Positions 46,415 through 55,116 of a stretch of DNA of 64,000 nt are shown here, piece by piece. The notes under the pieces were generated by a model that was not told where the DNA came from, searched no databases, and was given only the letters and a program-made list of their open reading frames with translations. The DNA comes from Nannocystis sp. (GTDB taxonomy: Bacteria; Myxococcota_A; Polyangia; Nannocystales; Nannocystaceae), in contig JADJRG010000029.1 of NCBI GenBank assembly GCA_016712315.1, positions 310,001 to 374,000 on the forward strand. Direction: 5' to 3'. The translations under genes were made by a program, and so were the position numbers. The first letter of the stretch is position 1. Every line of letters starts with the position of its first letter.

Positions 46415-47218
46415 CTAGAAACGGCCCTGGAGGGTGAGGCCGCCCCAAGTCGGCAGGACGCGGAGACGCGCTTGCTCATCAGCTCGCCAGGAGGCGGTCT
46501 TTTTGCGGCCCTTGACGTAGAGCACGGCGCCGACGACCGCGAGCACCGCGCCGCCGCCGCCGAGCGCGGCCCAGCCGACGATCGTCAGGGTGTTGGCCTT
46601 CGCGCCTTGCTCGCGGATCTCGTCGCACTTGGCGCTGGCCATCGAACACATGTTGGTCGTGAGATCGTCGCGGAGCTGGAGCCCCTTGAGGCCGAACGCG
46701 GTGCCGACGCCTGCGCCGGCCAAGAAGGTGGCGCCGCCGAGGCCGATGAGAGTCAGGCCGGCGATCTTGGCGGGTTTTCCGGGATCCGCGGGAGGTGTTG
46801 CGGCAGCGGGCTCGGGCTCGGGCTCGGGCTCAGGCTCGGCGGCGGCCTCTGCTTCGGCGATCTTGCGCTCCAACTCAGCGATCTGCGGCTCGATCTCCGA
46901 GGGATCCCCGATGTTGGGATCCGCCTCGAGGGCGACGATGAATTTCTCCAGGGCATCCTTGGCCTTGCGGAGGTGCTTGATGTCGTTGCTGCTCTTGGCC
47001 CAGTCCTGATAGACCCGCCCGAGCGTGTAGAGCATCACCGGGTCGCGGCTCTCCTTGTAGGCTTGCTCGAGCTTGGTCGCTGCGGCCTCGAAGCGGCCCT
47101 CTGCATAGTCCCGCTGGCCCTCTTGGTAGAGAGAGGTCGATGGGGCTGCGTGTGCGGGGTGCGCGATGCTGGCGCTGCCGAGCGCGGTCGCAAGCACGAG
47201 GTGGAGTGGCGAGCGCAT
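46415..47218 (-). CDS. TPR-containing membrane protein
   Basis: A 267-residue exported protein. MRSPLHLVLATALGSASIAHPAHA is a signal peptide, and residues 25-90 form TPR-like helices (YQEGQRDYAEGRFEAAATKLEQAY, then MLYTLGRVYQDW). A coiled coil and an EPEPEPEP linker follow (about 110-145), then two C-terminal membrane helices. This layout is common in myxobacteria, where the function is unknown. TACTAT lies 10 bases before the ATG and no Shine-Dalgarno is seen. Confidence 0.72.
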   Translation of the reverse strand: MRSPLHLVLATALGSASIAHPAHAAPSTSLYQEGQRDYAEGRFEAAATKLEQAYKESRDPVMLYTLGRVYQDWAKSSNDIKHLRKAKDALEKFIVALEADPNIGDPSEIEPQIAELERKIAEAEAAAEPEPEPEPEPAAATPPADPGKPAKIAGLTLIGLGGATFLAGAGVGTAFGLKGLQLRDDLTTNMCSMASAKCDEIREQGAKANTLTIVGWAALGGGGAVLAVVGAVLYVKGRKKTASWRADEQARLRVLPTWGGLTLQGRF

Positions 47219-47228
47219 TGGACGGCCG

Positions 47229-47234
47229 ATAGTA
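47229..47234 (-). promoter_or_regulatory. -10-like hexamer TACTAT before the TPR membrane protein
   Basis: TACTAT on the minus strand ends 10 bases before the ATG at 47218, in a short AT-richer patch. Confidence 0.35.
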
Positions 47235-47345
47235 GCCACATGACCGGGCATTAGCCTAGTCCGTTGCAGATCTTCCGCGGCGCTCGGCGGCGACCGGCGC
47301 TGGCAGATCTCGCGTCGGCCGTTTATTGTCGCGCCCGCGAGGTTG

Positions 47346-48122
47346 ATGACGATGCTGAAGCGATTGCTCCAAAAGGCTCAGGAGGCCGCCGACCGCCACT
47401 TGCCCGCCGAGGTGGTCGAGGGCGGGCGTAGGCTCGCAGAGCGCGTCCTCGAGCGCGCGCCAGAGGCGGTGCGGGCGACCGTGCAGCCGTGGCTGGATGG
47501 GGCCGTGGAGGCGGACATCGAGGCGGCGCCGGCTCCGCAGGAGGTGCGCCGCGAGTTTGAAGAAGAGAGCCGCGCGCCGAAGGTGATCGTGTTCGGGTAT
47601 CCGGAGGAGGCCGCTACCCAGCGGGTGTGGGCGCTCTTCGCCGCGGAGGGGATCGAGATCCGACGGATGAACCTCCACCAGCAGCCCGAAGCCGCCCGCC
47701 AGATCGCGGGGCTCACCGGGGTGATGGTGCCCCCATACGTCTACATCCACGGGCGCTTCTGGGGGGGCGAGGGTGAGGTGCTGAGCCTCAAAGAGATGGG
47801 TGATCTGGGCGCGGTGATCGAGAACCGGATGGAGGACGTCAGCGCGGAGGGGCGGCGGATCGGCAAGGTCCGCGACGAATTCGATGAGGCGATGACGCCC
47901 GCGAACATCGCGGCGCGGCTACGTCAGGGGCACATCATCGCGATGGAGGATCTTGACTGCTGGTGCGAGGCCGAGCCGGGTGGCGGGCTGCGGATCTTCT
48001 ACGAAGGGCACGTACACCCGCTCAGCGAGCTCGAGGCGATCGCGGCGCAGATCGCTGGTCGCGTCGAGCGCGGCGAGGTCGAGGCGCGTTGGCTCTTTGA
48101 GCCGGCTGTGTCGACGCACTAA
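47346..48122 (+). CDS. Glutaredoxin-like protein without the active-site cysteines
   Basis: A 258-residue protein with an N-terminal helical region and a glutaredoxin-like core (about 78-165): KVIVFGYPEEAATQRVWALFAAEGI and VMVPPYVYIHGRFWGGEGEVLSLKEMGDL. The second segment mirrors the VPQVFINGxxIGGxDDLxxL of glutaredoxins. Where the CxxC would be, the sequence reads YPEEAATQ, with no cysteine. The only cysteines are Cys205 and Cys207 (CWC) in a separate C-terminal segment, which may be a distinct redox or metal site. The alternative TTG start is one codon upstream. It converges with the barrel gene. Confidence 0.7.
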   Translation: MTMLKRLLQKAQEAADRHLPAEVVEGGRRLAERVLERAPEAVRATVQPWLDGAVEADIEAAPAPQEVRREFEEESRAPKVIVFGYPEEAATQRVWALFAAEGIEIRRMNLHQQPEAARQIAGLTGVMVPPYVYIHGRFWGGEGEVLSLKEMGDLGAVIENRMEDVSAEGRRIGKVRDEFDEAMTPANIAARLRQGHIIAMEDLDCWCEAEPGGGLRIFYEGHVHPLSELEAIAAQIAGRVERGEVEARWLFEPAVSTH

Positions 48123-49450
48123 AAGGTGTGCTCGCCGGTGACGAAGAGGCCGAAGGTCTCGGGGCTAAAGCCTGCGTCGAGGCGGATGATCGAGAAGCGG
48201 TCGACGGCGATGTAGACGCCAGGTCCGCCGGTGATCAAGAGCTTCGATCCTCGGCGCTCCTCCGGCTGAACCACCCGACCGATGTCCGTGAAGAGCTTGA
48301 AGCCGACGCCGAGCAGGTGACCGCGGATGTTGAGCTCGACTGGCTCAAAGCGCAGCTCCAGCGAATACACGGCCTTGAAGCGGCCGACGTGGCGGCGGCG
48401 GACGTAGCCGCGGCCGATGTCGCGGCCGCCGAAGGCGTCGATCGGGTTGATGACGCCCATCTGACCGAGAGGGATGAACGGGACGTCGCCGAGCAGAGAG
48501 TCGATGACGATCTGATTGGCGAGCACGAAGTCGCGGGAGATGATCGGGCGGTACCAGCGGGCGGTGAGGTTGAGGCGCGCCCAAGTGCCGGTGGAGGAGA
48601 GGCTCCATGGGCCGCCGATCTCAGCGGTGGCGCTGTGCAGGCCCCCCCAGCGGGGGCTCCAGTCGTTGTCGCGGCGATCCCAGACGATGCCGCCGCGCAG
48701 GGTGCCCCGCCGGGTGCGACCGAGCTCTTCGGGGGCCTCTTGGGCGAGCAAGGTGGCGGCTCCTGCGTCGATCGTGTCGAGGTTGTAGGTGAGGCCGAGC
48801 AGGGCTCTTAAGGCGCCGGGTACGCGCTTGGGATCGCTCGGTCGGTGGCGCCAGAGCACGTGCTGAAAATTGAAGTAGCCGCCGTAGGTGTTGGCGCGGA
48901 TCAAGAAGGTGGGATCCTCGAGGCTACGATCGTCGAGCCGTAGCCGTTGGTCCTGACCGTAGTACGGGAAGCGAGGATCGAGGCGGACGCTGAAGCCGAG
49001 GCTAAAGACTTCGCCTCGGTGGAGGAAGTCGTGCAGGTTGAGCTGGACGCCGTGCTCATGGACCTTGCTCAGCGAGACGCGCGAGCTGAGGGCGAGGTAG
49101 ACGCGGTTCGGCTCGGTGGGCTCGGGGCGATAGGCGTAGGTGACGCGCAGGCCGAGCATGAAGCCGACCAGGGGCTCGGTCTTGACTGTCGGCAGCGGCA
49201 GGACGAGGTGGCGCTTGGTGGTCGTCGGTGGCGAGCGCTCGAGCACCGTCGGGGCGAGCGTCGGCGGCGGAGGCCGCTCATCGGCGGCGCTCGGCGGCAG
49301 GCGCGGGGGCGAGAGCTCGCGGGTGTCCGGCGCGGCGCGAGGGATCGAGCGCTCGCGGGTCGTCGCGGGAGGGATCGAGGGCGCCCCCTCGCGGCCGCCC
49401 GGCGCTCCAGCTTGGAAGAGGATCGAGGCGGTGAGGCGAAGGAAGAACAA
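48119..49450 (-). CDS. Omp85/BamA-type outer-membrane barrel protein
   Basis: A 443-residue protein. After a signal-like N-terminus (MFFLRLTASILFQAGAP) comes a Pro/Ser/Arg-rich linker (about 20-85) where POTRA domains usually lie. The remainder is beta-rich and matches the bacterial surface antigen (D15) barrel: GGRDIGRGYVRRRHVG resembles the GGxxSVRGY motif, and the chain ends GEHTF, with the C-terminal Phe typical of outer-membrane proteins. The start is a TTG at 49450. It could assemble or secrete other proteins, or serve a lipid role, but no partner is evident. Confidence 0.75.
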   Translation of the reverse strand: MFFLRLTASILFQAGAPGGREGAPSIPPATTRERSIPRAAPDTRELSPPRLPPSAADERPPPPTLAPTVLERSPPTTTKRHLVLPLPTVKTEPLVGFMLGLRVTYAYRPEPTEPNRVYLALSSRVSLSKVHEHGVQLNLHDFLHRGEVFSLGFSVRLDPRFPYYGQDQRLRLDDRSLEDPTFLIRANTYGGYFNFQHVLWRHRPSDPKRVPGALRALLGLTYNLDTIDAGAATLLAQEAPEELGRTRRGTLRGGIVWDRRDNDWSPRWGGLHSATAEIGGPWSLSSTGTWARLNLTARWYRPIISRDFVLANQIVIDSLLGDVPFIPLGQMGVINPIDAFGGRDIGRGYVRRRHVGRFKAVYSLELRFEPVELNIRGHLLGVGFKLFTDIGRVVQPEERRGSKLLITGGPGVYIAVDRFSIIRLDAGFSPETFGLFVTGEHTF

Positions 49451-49600
49451 CTCGCAGAGGATCGTGCAAGCGCGCTACGAGCGGAAGGGCCAGGGGATGG
49501 CGGTGGGGCTCGCTTTTGGTCGCGGCCGCAAGCTCGCTCACGCGGCTGCGCTTGCAAGGGCTCCAGCGATGCTGCGATCCTTCGCGCGCAGGAGGAGCGG

Positions 49601-50470
49601 ATGCGTTGGATTGTCGGTCTTGATCTCTTGGAGCTCAGTCACGGTGCGATTCGCTTCGCGAAGTGGATCCACCGCCATCACCCGGATGAGGAGATGTTCG
49701 GGGTCCACAGCCTCGGTCCGCAGCCGCAGTCGTTCGCCAGCGCCGATCAGAGCGAGGAGGAGCTGCGTCAGTGGATCCTCGGCCTGGCGGAGCGCTCTGT
49801 CGCGGATCAAGGGGCGTCGAGCTCGTTCGCAGGGGTCGCTGTGGTCGAGGCGACGGCGCCCGAGGACGGCCTCGAGCACGGGCTCGCGCTGAAGCAGGCG
49901 AGCGCGCTGATCATCGGCCGTAAGGCGCGCCGCGGCGAAGACCCGGTGGTGCGGCTGGGGCGGGTCGCGCGCCGGTTGTTGCGCCAGATGGCCTCGCCGA
50001 TCGCGGTGGTACCGCCTGATCTCGAGGAGGATCTGCCGCCAGGTCCGGTGGTGCTGGCGACGGATCTCGAGCCCTCCTCCGACTCCGCGCTGCGCTTCGC
50101 CCGTGACTTCGCGGCGATGGTCGGTCGGGAACTGCTGGTCGTGCACGCGGTCTCAGTGCAGAGCGCGCTGCAGGTCTACGTGGCCGCGAGCGCGTGGGAT
50201 CGCGCGCACCTGGAGGCGACGGAGCGCGGGCAGGCAGCGGTGAGCGCGTACCTAGAGAAGCACGGGATCTCGGCGCAGATCGAGGTCGTCCGTGGGCCGA
50301 TCGCGTTCGGGATCTTGAGCGCGTGCGAGCGCGCGCAGGCGTGCGTGTTGATCAGCGGATCGCGGCGGTTGTCGTTCGTCGATCGGATCTTCAACTCGAG
50401 CGTCGGCGGCGAGCTGGCGGCGTTGGCGGCGATTCCAGTGATCGTGGTGCCGCCGCCCGAGAAGGGGTGA
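49601..50470 (+). CDS. Tandem universal stress protein
   Basis: A 289-residue protein with two UspA-like domains. The first (about 1-140) begins MRWIVGLDLLELSHGAIRFAKWI. The second (about 145-289) begins GPVVLATDLEPSSDSALRFARDFA and ends LISGSRRLSFVDRIFNSSVGGELAALAAIPVIVVPP, close to the nucleotide-binding G2xG9xGS/T region. The first domain lacks that loop. The ATG at 49601 has GGAGGAG just upstream; the open frame before it is not coding. Universal stress proteins bind ATP and act in stress survival. Confidence 0.85.
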   Translation: MRWIVGLDLLELSHGAIRFAKWIHRHHPDEEMFGVHSLGPQPQSFASADQSEEELRQWILGLAERSVADQGASSSFAGVAVVEATAPEDGLEHGLALKQASALIIGRKARRGEDPVVRLGRVARRLLRQMASPIAVVPPDLEEDLPPGPVVLATDLEPSSDSALRFARDFAAMVGRELLVVHAVSVQSALQVYVAASAWDRAHLEATERGQAAVSAYLEKHGISAQIEVVRGPIAFGILSACERAQACVLISGSRRLSFVDRIFNSSVGGELAALAAIPVIVVPPPEKG

Positions 50471-50487
50471 GCGACCTGCTCGCAGGG

Positions 50488-51558
50488 TCAGGCGACGATC
50501 GGCAGGCGTAGCGCGGCGGCGCGGGCGGGCGGAGCGTCGAGCTCGGGGCGAGGGGCGCCGCAGTGGTGACCCTCGAGGCCGAGCTCGGCGAGCAGGCGGA
50601 GGTCGTCGTCGACGCTGCGGTTGGGGGTGGTGAGGAAGTCGCCGATCATCATGCCGGAGGCGCCCGCGGCGAACATCAGCGGGAGGAGCTGGCCGAGGTG
50701 GTGGCGGCCCGCGGCGAGGAAGATGTTCTGGCGGGGTAAGGCGAGGCGGAAGCAGGCGATGATCCGCAGCATCTCGATCGGCGCGAGCGGGTCACGGCCG
50801 GCCATCGGGGTGCCCTCGACGTCGACGAGGAAATTGAGGGGCACCTCGTCGACGTCGAGGGCGCGCAGCTCGAGGGCGAGCTCCGCTCGGTGCCATGGCG
50901 CCTCGCCCATGCCGAAGATCCCGCCGACGCAGGTACGAAGGCCGAGCGACTGCGCGTCGCGGATCGTCTGGATCCGCGCGTCGTAGGTGTGGGTGGTGAC
51001 GACTTGGTCGAAGTAAGAGCGGCCGGTCTCGAGGTTGTGGTTGAGCTCCGTGAGGCCGGCGGCCTGGAGCTTCTGCAGGCCGTCGCGGCTGACGAAGCCG
51101 AGGGACGCGTGGACCTCGGTGTGGCCGGCGCGGTGGACGGCGTCGACGGCCTCGATCATGAGGCCGAGGGCGCGTGAGCCGTCCTCCATGCCGCGCGTGG
51201 CGGTGACGAGGCCGAGCGCGGTGGAGCCGTGCTCGCGGGCGCGGGCGCTGGCGCTGACGATCTCGTCGGGGCTGAGGAAGCGCTCGGGCTCGACGCCGGT
51301 GTGGTAGCGCCGTGACTGCGCACAGAAGCCGCAGTCCTCCGGGCAGCCGCCGCGTTTGGCGTTGACGATCGAGCAGAGGTGGACGCTGTTGCCGAAGCGC
51401 GCGCGCCGGAGACGATCGGCGGCGGCCATGAGCTCCCAGATCTCGCCCTCGCCGGTGAGCCAGCGCTCTAGGGTCGCAGGGTCGAGGGCGCTCTGGTCGC
51501 CCGCGAGGATCCGGTCGGCGATGAGGTGCGGCGAGGGCAGAGGAGAGGGGGCGCTCAT
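50488..51558 (-). CDS. bioB: Biotin synthase
   Basis: A 356-residue radical-SAM enzyme converting dethiobiotin to biotin. The radical-SAM cluster cysteines are Cys72, Cys76 and Cys79 (CPEDCGFC). The second cluster ligands fall in LCSIVNAKRGG (Cys62) and in later Cys/Arg positions such as RTCVGGIFGMGE. SVHLCSIVNAKRGGCPEDC is diagnostic. No other bio gene is in the window. TATAAA lies 8 bases before the ATG, with no Shine-Dalgarno. Confidence 0.96.
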   Translation of the reverse strand: MSAPSPLPSPHLIADRILAGDQSALDPATLERWLTGEGEIWELMAAADRLRRARFGNSVHLCSIVNAKRGGCPEDCGFCAQSRRYHTGVEPERFLSPDEIVSASARAREHGSTALGLVTATRGMEDGSRALGLMIEAVDAVHRAGHTEVHASLGFVSRDGLQKLQAAGLTELNHNLETGRSYFDQVVTTHTYDARIQTIRDAQSLGLRTCVGGIFGMGEAPWHRAELALELRALDVDEVPLNFLVDVEGTPMAGRDPLAPIEMLRIIACFRLALPRQNIFLAAGRHHLGQLLPLMFAAGASGMMIGDFLTTPNRSVDDDLRLLAELGLEGHHCGAPRPELDAPPARAAALRLPIVA

Positions 51559-51566
51559 GGGGCGGC

Positions 51567-51572
51567 TTTATA
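51567..51572 (-). promoter_or_regulatory. -10 element TATAAA before bioB
   Basis: TATAAA on the minus strand ends 8 bases before the ATG at 51558. It is the clearest of the start-proximal elements in this half of the window. No BirA-type operator is obvious. Confidence 0.5.
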
Positions 51573-51667
51573 GCGCACGCGACGGCGACGCGGCGATCGG
51601 GTAGGCCGGCCAGTGACGCGGGTTTCACGGGCGTCCTGAGTCGCTTCGCGCGGGTCGGCGATGGTGC

Positions 51668-51673
51668 TACCCT
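51668..51673 (+). promoter_or_regulatory. -10-like hexamer TACCCT before pdhA
   Basis: TACCCT ends 11 bases before the ATG at 51685, supporting that start over the in-frame ATG at 51661. TTCGCG about 17 bases upstream is a weak -35 candidate. Confidence 0.4.
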
Positions 51674-51684
51674 GCGCCGGCCCT

Positions 51685-52698
51685 ATGACGAGCCATGCGA
51701 GCGAGCCGGTCGCGCCCGGCGATGACAACGCCCACTTCGGGTCCAAGGAGGACAACCTCCGCTGGTACCGCGAGATGCTGCGGATCCGCCGCTTCGAAGA
51801 GTCCGCCGCGCAGGCGTACACACGCGGGAAGATCAGCGGCTTTCTCCACCTTTATATCGGCCAAGAGGCGATCGCCGTGGCGACCAAGGAGCTGCTACAG
51901 CCGCATGATCAGGTGGTCGCGGCCTACCGCACCCACGGCTTCGCGATCGCCTTCGGCTCAGCGCCAGGGGCCTGCATGGCGGAGCTGTACGGCAAGGCGA
52001 CGGGGCTGGTCGGCGGGATCGGCGGATCGATGCACTTCTTCGACCGCAAGCACCAGCTCTGGGGCGGCTACGCGATCGTCGGCAATCACGTGCCGGTGGC
52101 GGCGGGCCACGCGTTCGCGGCGAAGTACCGCGGCGAGAGCGGGGTGACGCTGTGCTTCCTGGGCGACGGGGCGGTCGCGATCGGGCCGACGCACGAGGGG
52201 TGGACGCTGGCGGGGCTGTGGAAGCTGCCGATCGTCTACGTGGTCGAGAACAACCTGTATTCGATGGGGACGCCGCTGTCGCGCTCGATCCCGGTGGAGG
52301 ACATCACGTTGAAGGCGGCGGGCTACAACATGGCGCGCGAGCGCTTTCAGGTGACGAGCGTCGCGGAGACGAAGGCGCGGCTCGGCGAGGCGATGCGGCT
52401 GGCGCGTGAGGAGAGCCGGCCGGTGCTGGTCGAGCTGATCACGTACCGCTTCCGCGGGCACAGCATGAGCGACCCGGGCAAGTACCGCGACAAAGACGAG
52501 GTCGAGGCCTGGCGGCGCTCCGATCCGATGGAGCGGACGATGCAGGCGCTCAGGCGCTTGCACGGGATCTCGGAGGAGGAGCTCGAGGCGATCGACGAAG
52601 AGGTGATCGCCGAGATGGACGAGGCGGTCCGCTTCGCCGAAGAGTCGCCGGCGCCGGCCCCTGAGGCGCGCTTTCACAACATCCTCGCGGAGAGCTGA
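51685..52698 (+). CDS. pdhA: Pyruvate dehydrogenase E1 component, alpha subunit
   Basis: A 337-residue thiamine-diphosphate subunit of the heterotetrameric E1. The thiamine motif begins CFLGDGAVAIG near residue 155 and ends VYVVENN about 28 residues later, the GDG-NN pattern. The phosphorylation-loop region YRFRGHSMSDPGKYR and the N-terminal RRFEESAAQAYTRGKISGFLHLYIGQEA are typical. pdhB starts 3 bases after the stop. A branched-chain 2-oxoacid E1 alpha is possible, but the order A-B-C with this E2 and the SMSDP loop favour pyruvate. Confidence 0.92.
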   Translation: MTSHASEPVAPGDDNAHFGSKEDNLRWYREMLRIRRFEESAAQAYTRGKISGFLHLYIGQEAIAVATKELLQPHDQVVAAYRTHGFAIAFGSAPGACMAELYGKATGLVGGIGGSMHFFDRKHQLWGGYAIVGNHVPVAAGHAFAAKYRGESGVTLCFLGDGAVAIGPTHEGWTLAGLWKLPIVYVVENNLYSMGTPLSRSIPVEDITLKAAGYNMARERFQVTSVAETKARLGEAMRLAREESRPVLVELITYRFRGHSMSDPGKYRDKDEVEAWRRSDPMERTMQALRRLHGISEEELEAIDEEVIAEMDEAVRFAEESPAPAPEARFHNILAES

Positions 52699-52701
52699 GC
52701 T

Positions 52702-53682
52702 ATGGCACTGATCCAGATCCGCCACGCAATTCGAGACGCGATCGCTGAAGAGATGGCGCGCGACGAGCGCGTCTTCCTGATGGGCGAAGAGGTCGGCCAC
52801 TACAACGGCGCGTACAAGTGCAGCGAGGGGCTGCTCGAGCGCTTCGGCGAGCGCCGGGTGCTGGACACGCCGATCGCTGAGACGGGCTTCGCTGGCGTCG
52901 GCATCGGCGCGGCGATGTGCGGGCTGCGGCCGATCGTCGAGTTCATGACGTTCAACTTCTCCGCGGTCGCCTTCGACCAGATCCTGAACAACGCGGCGAA
53001 GATCCGCCACATGACGAACGGCCAGTTCTCCGTGCCGATCGTCTTCCGCGGGCCTAACGCGGCCGCGCACATGCTCGGGTCGACGCACTCGCAGGCGTTC
53101 GAGCCGTTCTACGCGCACGTGCCGGGGCTGATCGTGATCGCGGTCGCGACCGCCTACGACGCGAAGGGGCTGCTGAAGAGCGCGATCCGCGACGAGAACC
53201 CGGTCGTGTTCCTCGAGAGCGAGCTGATGTACTCGGTGAAGGGAGAGGTGCCCGAGGAGGAGTACCTGATCCCGATCGGCAAGGCCGACATCAAGCGCCC
53301 GGGCAAGGACGTCACGGTGATCACGTGGGGCCAAGGCGTGCCGGTGGCGCTGCGCTCGGCGGAGCTGGCTGCTGCCGAGGGGATCGACGCCGAGGTGATC
53401 GATCTGCGGACGCTGCGGCCGATGGACACCGAGGCGGTGCTGACCAGCGTGCGCAAGACCAACCGCGCGGTGGTGCTGTTCCACGGCTGGCCCTACGGCG
53501 GGGTCGGCTGTGAGGTGATCGCGCAGATCCAAGAGCAGGCCTTCGATGACCTCGACGCGCCCGTGCTGCGGGTCTGCTACGAGGACGTGCCGATGCCTTA
53601 TGCCGAGAACCTAGAGAACCTGGTGCTGCCGACCGCCGAGCGCGGGCTGGCGGCGATCCGCGCGGTGACCTACCGGCGCTGA
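52702..53682 (+). CDS. pdhB: Pyruvate dehydrogenase E1 component, beta subunit
   Basis: A 326-residue E1 beta subunit. Motifs are IAEEMARDERVFLMGEEVGHYNGAYKCSEGLLERFG, DTPIAETGFAGVGIGAAMCGLRPIVEFMTFNF, with the catalytic-region FRGPNAAAH and EDVPMPYAENLE near the C-terminus. It forms the alpha2-beta2 enzyme with PdhA. pdhC starts 68 bases downstream with a GAGGAGAG Shine-Dalgarno. Confidence 0.95.
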   Translation: MALIQIRHAIRDAIAEEMARDERVFLMGEEVGHYNGAYKCSEGLLERFGERRVLDTPIAETGFAGVGIGAAMCGLRPIVEFMTFNFSAVAFDQILNNAAKIRHMTNGQFSVPIVFRGPNAAAHMLGSTHSQAFEPFYAHVPGLIVIAVATAYDAKGLLKSAIRDENPVVFLESELMYSVKGEVPEEEYLIPIGKADIKRPGKDVTVITWGQGVPVALRSAELAAAEGIDAEVIDLRTLRPMDTEAVLTSVRKTNRAVVLFHGWPYGGVGCEVIAQIQEQAFDDLDAPVLRVCYEDVPMPYAENLENLVLPTAERGLAAIRAVTYRR

Positions 53683-53750
53683 GCCGCTCGCAGCCGCGCG
53701 GCGATTCGGCCCTTTTTTCGCGAACAACCCGGACGAGGAGAGATCTTTTT

Positions 53751-55094
53751 ATGGCAACCGTCGTCGAGCTCCCGAGGCTCACAGATACGATGGAGGAGGG
53801 CGTGATCGCCAAGTGGCGGGTCGCTGTCGGCGATAAGGTCAAGCGTGGCCAAGTCATCGCCGAGATCGAGACCGATAAGGCGACGATGGAGTTCGAGTCC
53901 TTCGACGCCGGGGTGGTTCTTCAACTGGTAGCGACGGAGGGCGAGACGACCGCGTTAGGCGCGGCGATCGCGGTCGTCGGTAAGCCAGGTGAGGACGCTG
54001 AGGCTGCGTTGGCGGCGTGGCGAGGCAAGAGCGGCGGCGTCGCTCCGGCCGCCGAGGCGCCGAAGGCCGAGGCTCCGGCGCCGAAGTCTGAGGCTCCAGC
54101 GCCGAAGGCCGAGGTGGCGCCCGAGGTCTCGCCTGCGGTGGCAGCGCCTGCGCCCGCAGCGCCTGCGGTGGCAGCGCCTGCGCCCGTGGAAGACGGCGGC
54201 CGGGTCCCTGCGTCGCCGTTGGCGCGTCGTCTGGCGCGAGAGAACGATCTGGCGCTGACAGCGATCCGCGGGAGTGGGCCGCATGGTCGGGTGATCAAGG
54301 CGGACATTGTCTCGGCGATCGAGGCGCGATCTGCGGCGCCCAAGGCGGCGAGCGGGGCCGCGACCGTGACCAGCGGCGCGGTGGATCGACGGGGGCGTCC
54401 GTTCGTGAGCGCGCCGGATCGGCCGGTAAAACTGAGCCAGATGCGGAAGACGATCGCGAAGCGCATGACCCAGTCCAAGCGCGAGATCCCGCATATCACG
54501 CTGACGATCCCGATCGTGATGGATCGGGTGGCGGCGATGCGCGCGGAGATCAGCCAGGCGATCGAGGGCTCGAAGATCTCGTTCAACGACTTCGTGGTGC
54601 TGGCGGTAGCGCGGGCGCTGCGCGAGCACCCGCGGGTGAACGGGGCGTACTCTGCCGACGGGATCGTCGAGTACGGCGACGTACACGTCGGCGTGGCGGT
54701 GGCGGTGGAGGACGGGCTGGTGGTGCCGGTGGTGCGCTTCGCCGATCAGAAGTCGATCTCGGAGATCTCGGCGGAGATCCGCGATCTGGGGGCGCGGGCG
54801 CGCTCGCGGACGCTGCGGCCGGAGGAGATGAGCGGGTCGACGTTTACGGTGTCGAACCTCGGTATGTTCGGGATCGAACACTTCACGGCGGTGGTGAACC
54901 CGGGTGAGGGGGCGATCCTGGCGGTGGGGGCGCTCAGCGATGAGGTGGTGGCCGAGGGCGGGGCGCCGGTGGTCCGCAAGATCATGCGCTGCACGCTGTG
55001 CAGCGATCACCGGCTCTTCGACGGGGCCGATAACGCGCGCTTCTTGGCGGCGCTCAAGCGGCTTCTCGAGGCGCCGATGGCGTTGTTCGCCTGA
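53751..55094 (+). CDS. pdhC: Dihydrolipoamide acetyltransferase (E2 of pyruvate dehydrogenase)
   Basis: A 447-residue E2. A single lipoyl domain (1-78) has the lipoyl Lys43 in EIETDKATME. An Ala/Pro-rich swinging linker (about 90-145) follows. The peripheral-subunit-binding domain is VPASPLARRLARENDL...GSGPHGRVIKADI (about 150-190), and the catalytic domain has the active-site motif DHRLFDG at 419-425. The linker contains a 30-base tandem repeat. E3 is not encoded nearby. Confidence 0.95.
   Translation: MATVVELPRLTDTMEEGVIAKWRVAVGDKVKRGQVIAEIETDKATMEFESFDAGVVLQLVATEGETTALGAAIAVVGKPGEDAEAALAAWRGKSGGVAPAAEAPKAEAPAPKSEAPAPKAEVAPEVSPAVAAPAPAAPAVAAPAPVEDGGRVPASPLARRLARENDLALTAIRGSGPHGRVIKADIVSAIEARSAAPKAASGAATVTSGAVDRRGRPFVSAPDRPVKLSQMRKTIAKRMTQSKREIPHITLTIPIVMDRVAAMRAEISQAIEGSKISFNDFVVLAVARALREHPRVNGAYSADGIVEYGDVHVGVAVAVEDGLVVPVVRFADQKSISEISAEIRDLGARARSRTLRPEEMSGSTFTVSNLGMFGIEHFTAVVNPGEGAILAVGALSDEVVAEGGAPVVRKIMRCTLCSDHRLFDGADNARFLAALKRLLEAPMALFA
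54131..54190 (+). repeat. Two tandem 30-base units in the pdhC linker
   Basis: Two adjacent 30-base units differ at only three positions at their ends and encode PAVAAPAP-type linker sequence. They probably arose by slippage and lengthen the swinging arm. Confidence 0.8.
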
Positions 55095-55116
55095 GGCGGA
55101 GAGGGAGCGAAGATCG

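Noticed and set aside
48947..49600. The 218 codons open upstream of the universal stress protein start
   Set aside because: They lie opposite the 5' half of the barrel gene and have shadow composition, and a strong Shine-Dalgarno precedes the ATG at 49601.
54061..54120. Short Ala/Pro/Lys repeats in pdhC as a possible independent element
   Set aside because: They are normal for E2 swinging linkers; only the exact 30-base duplication downstream merits a separate entry.
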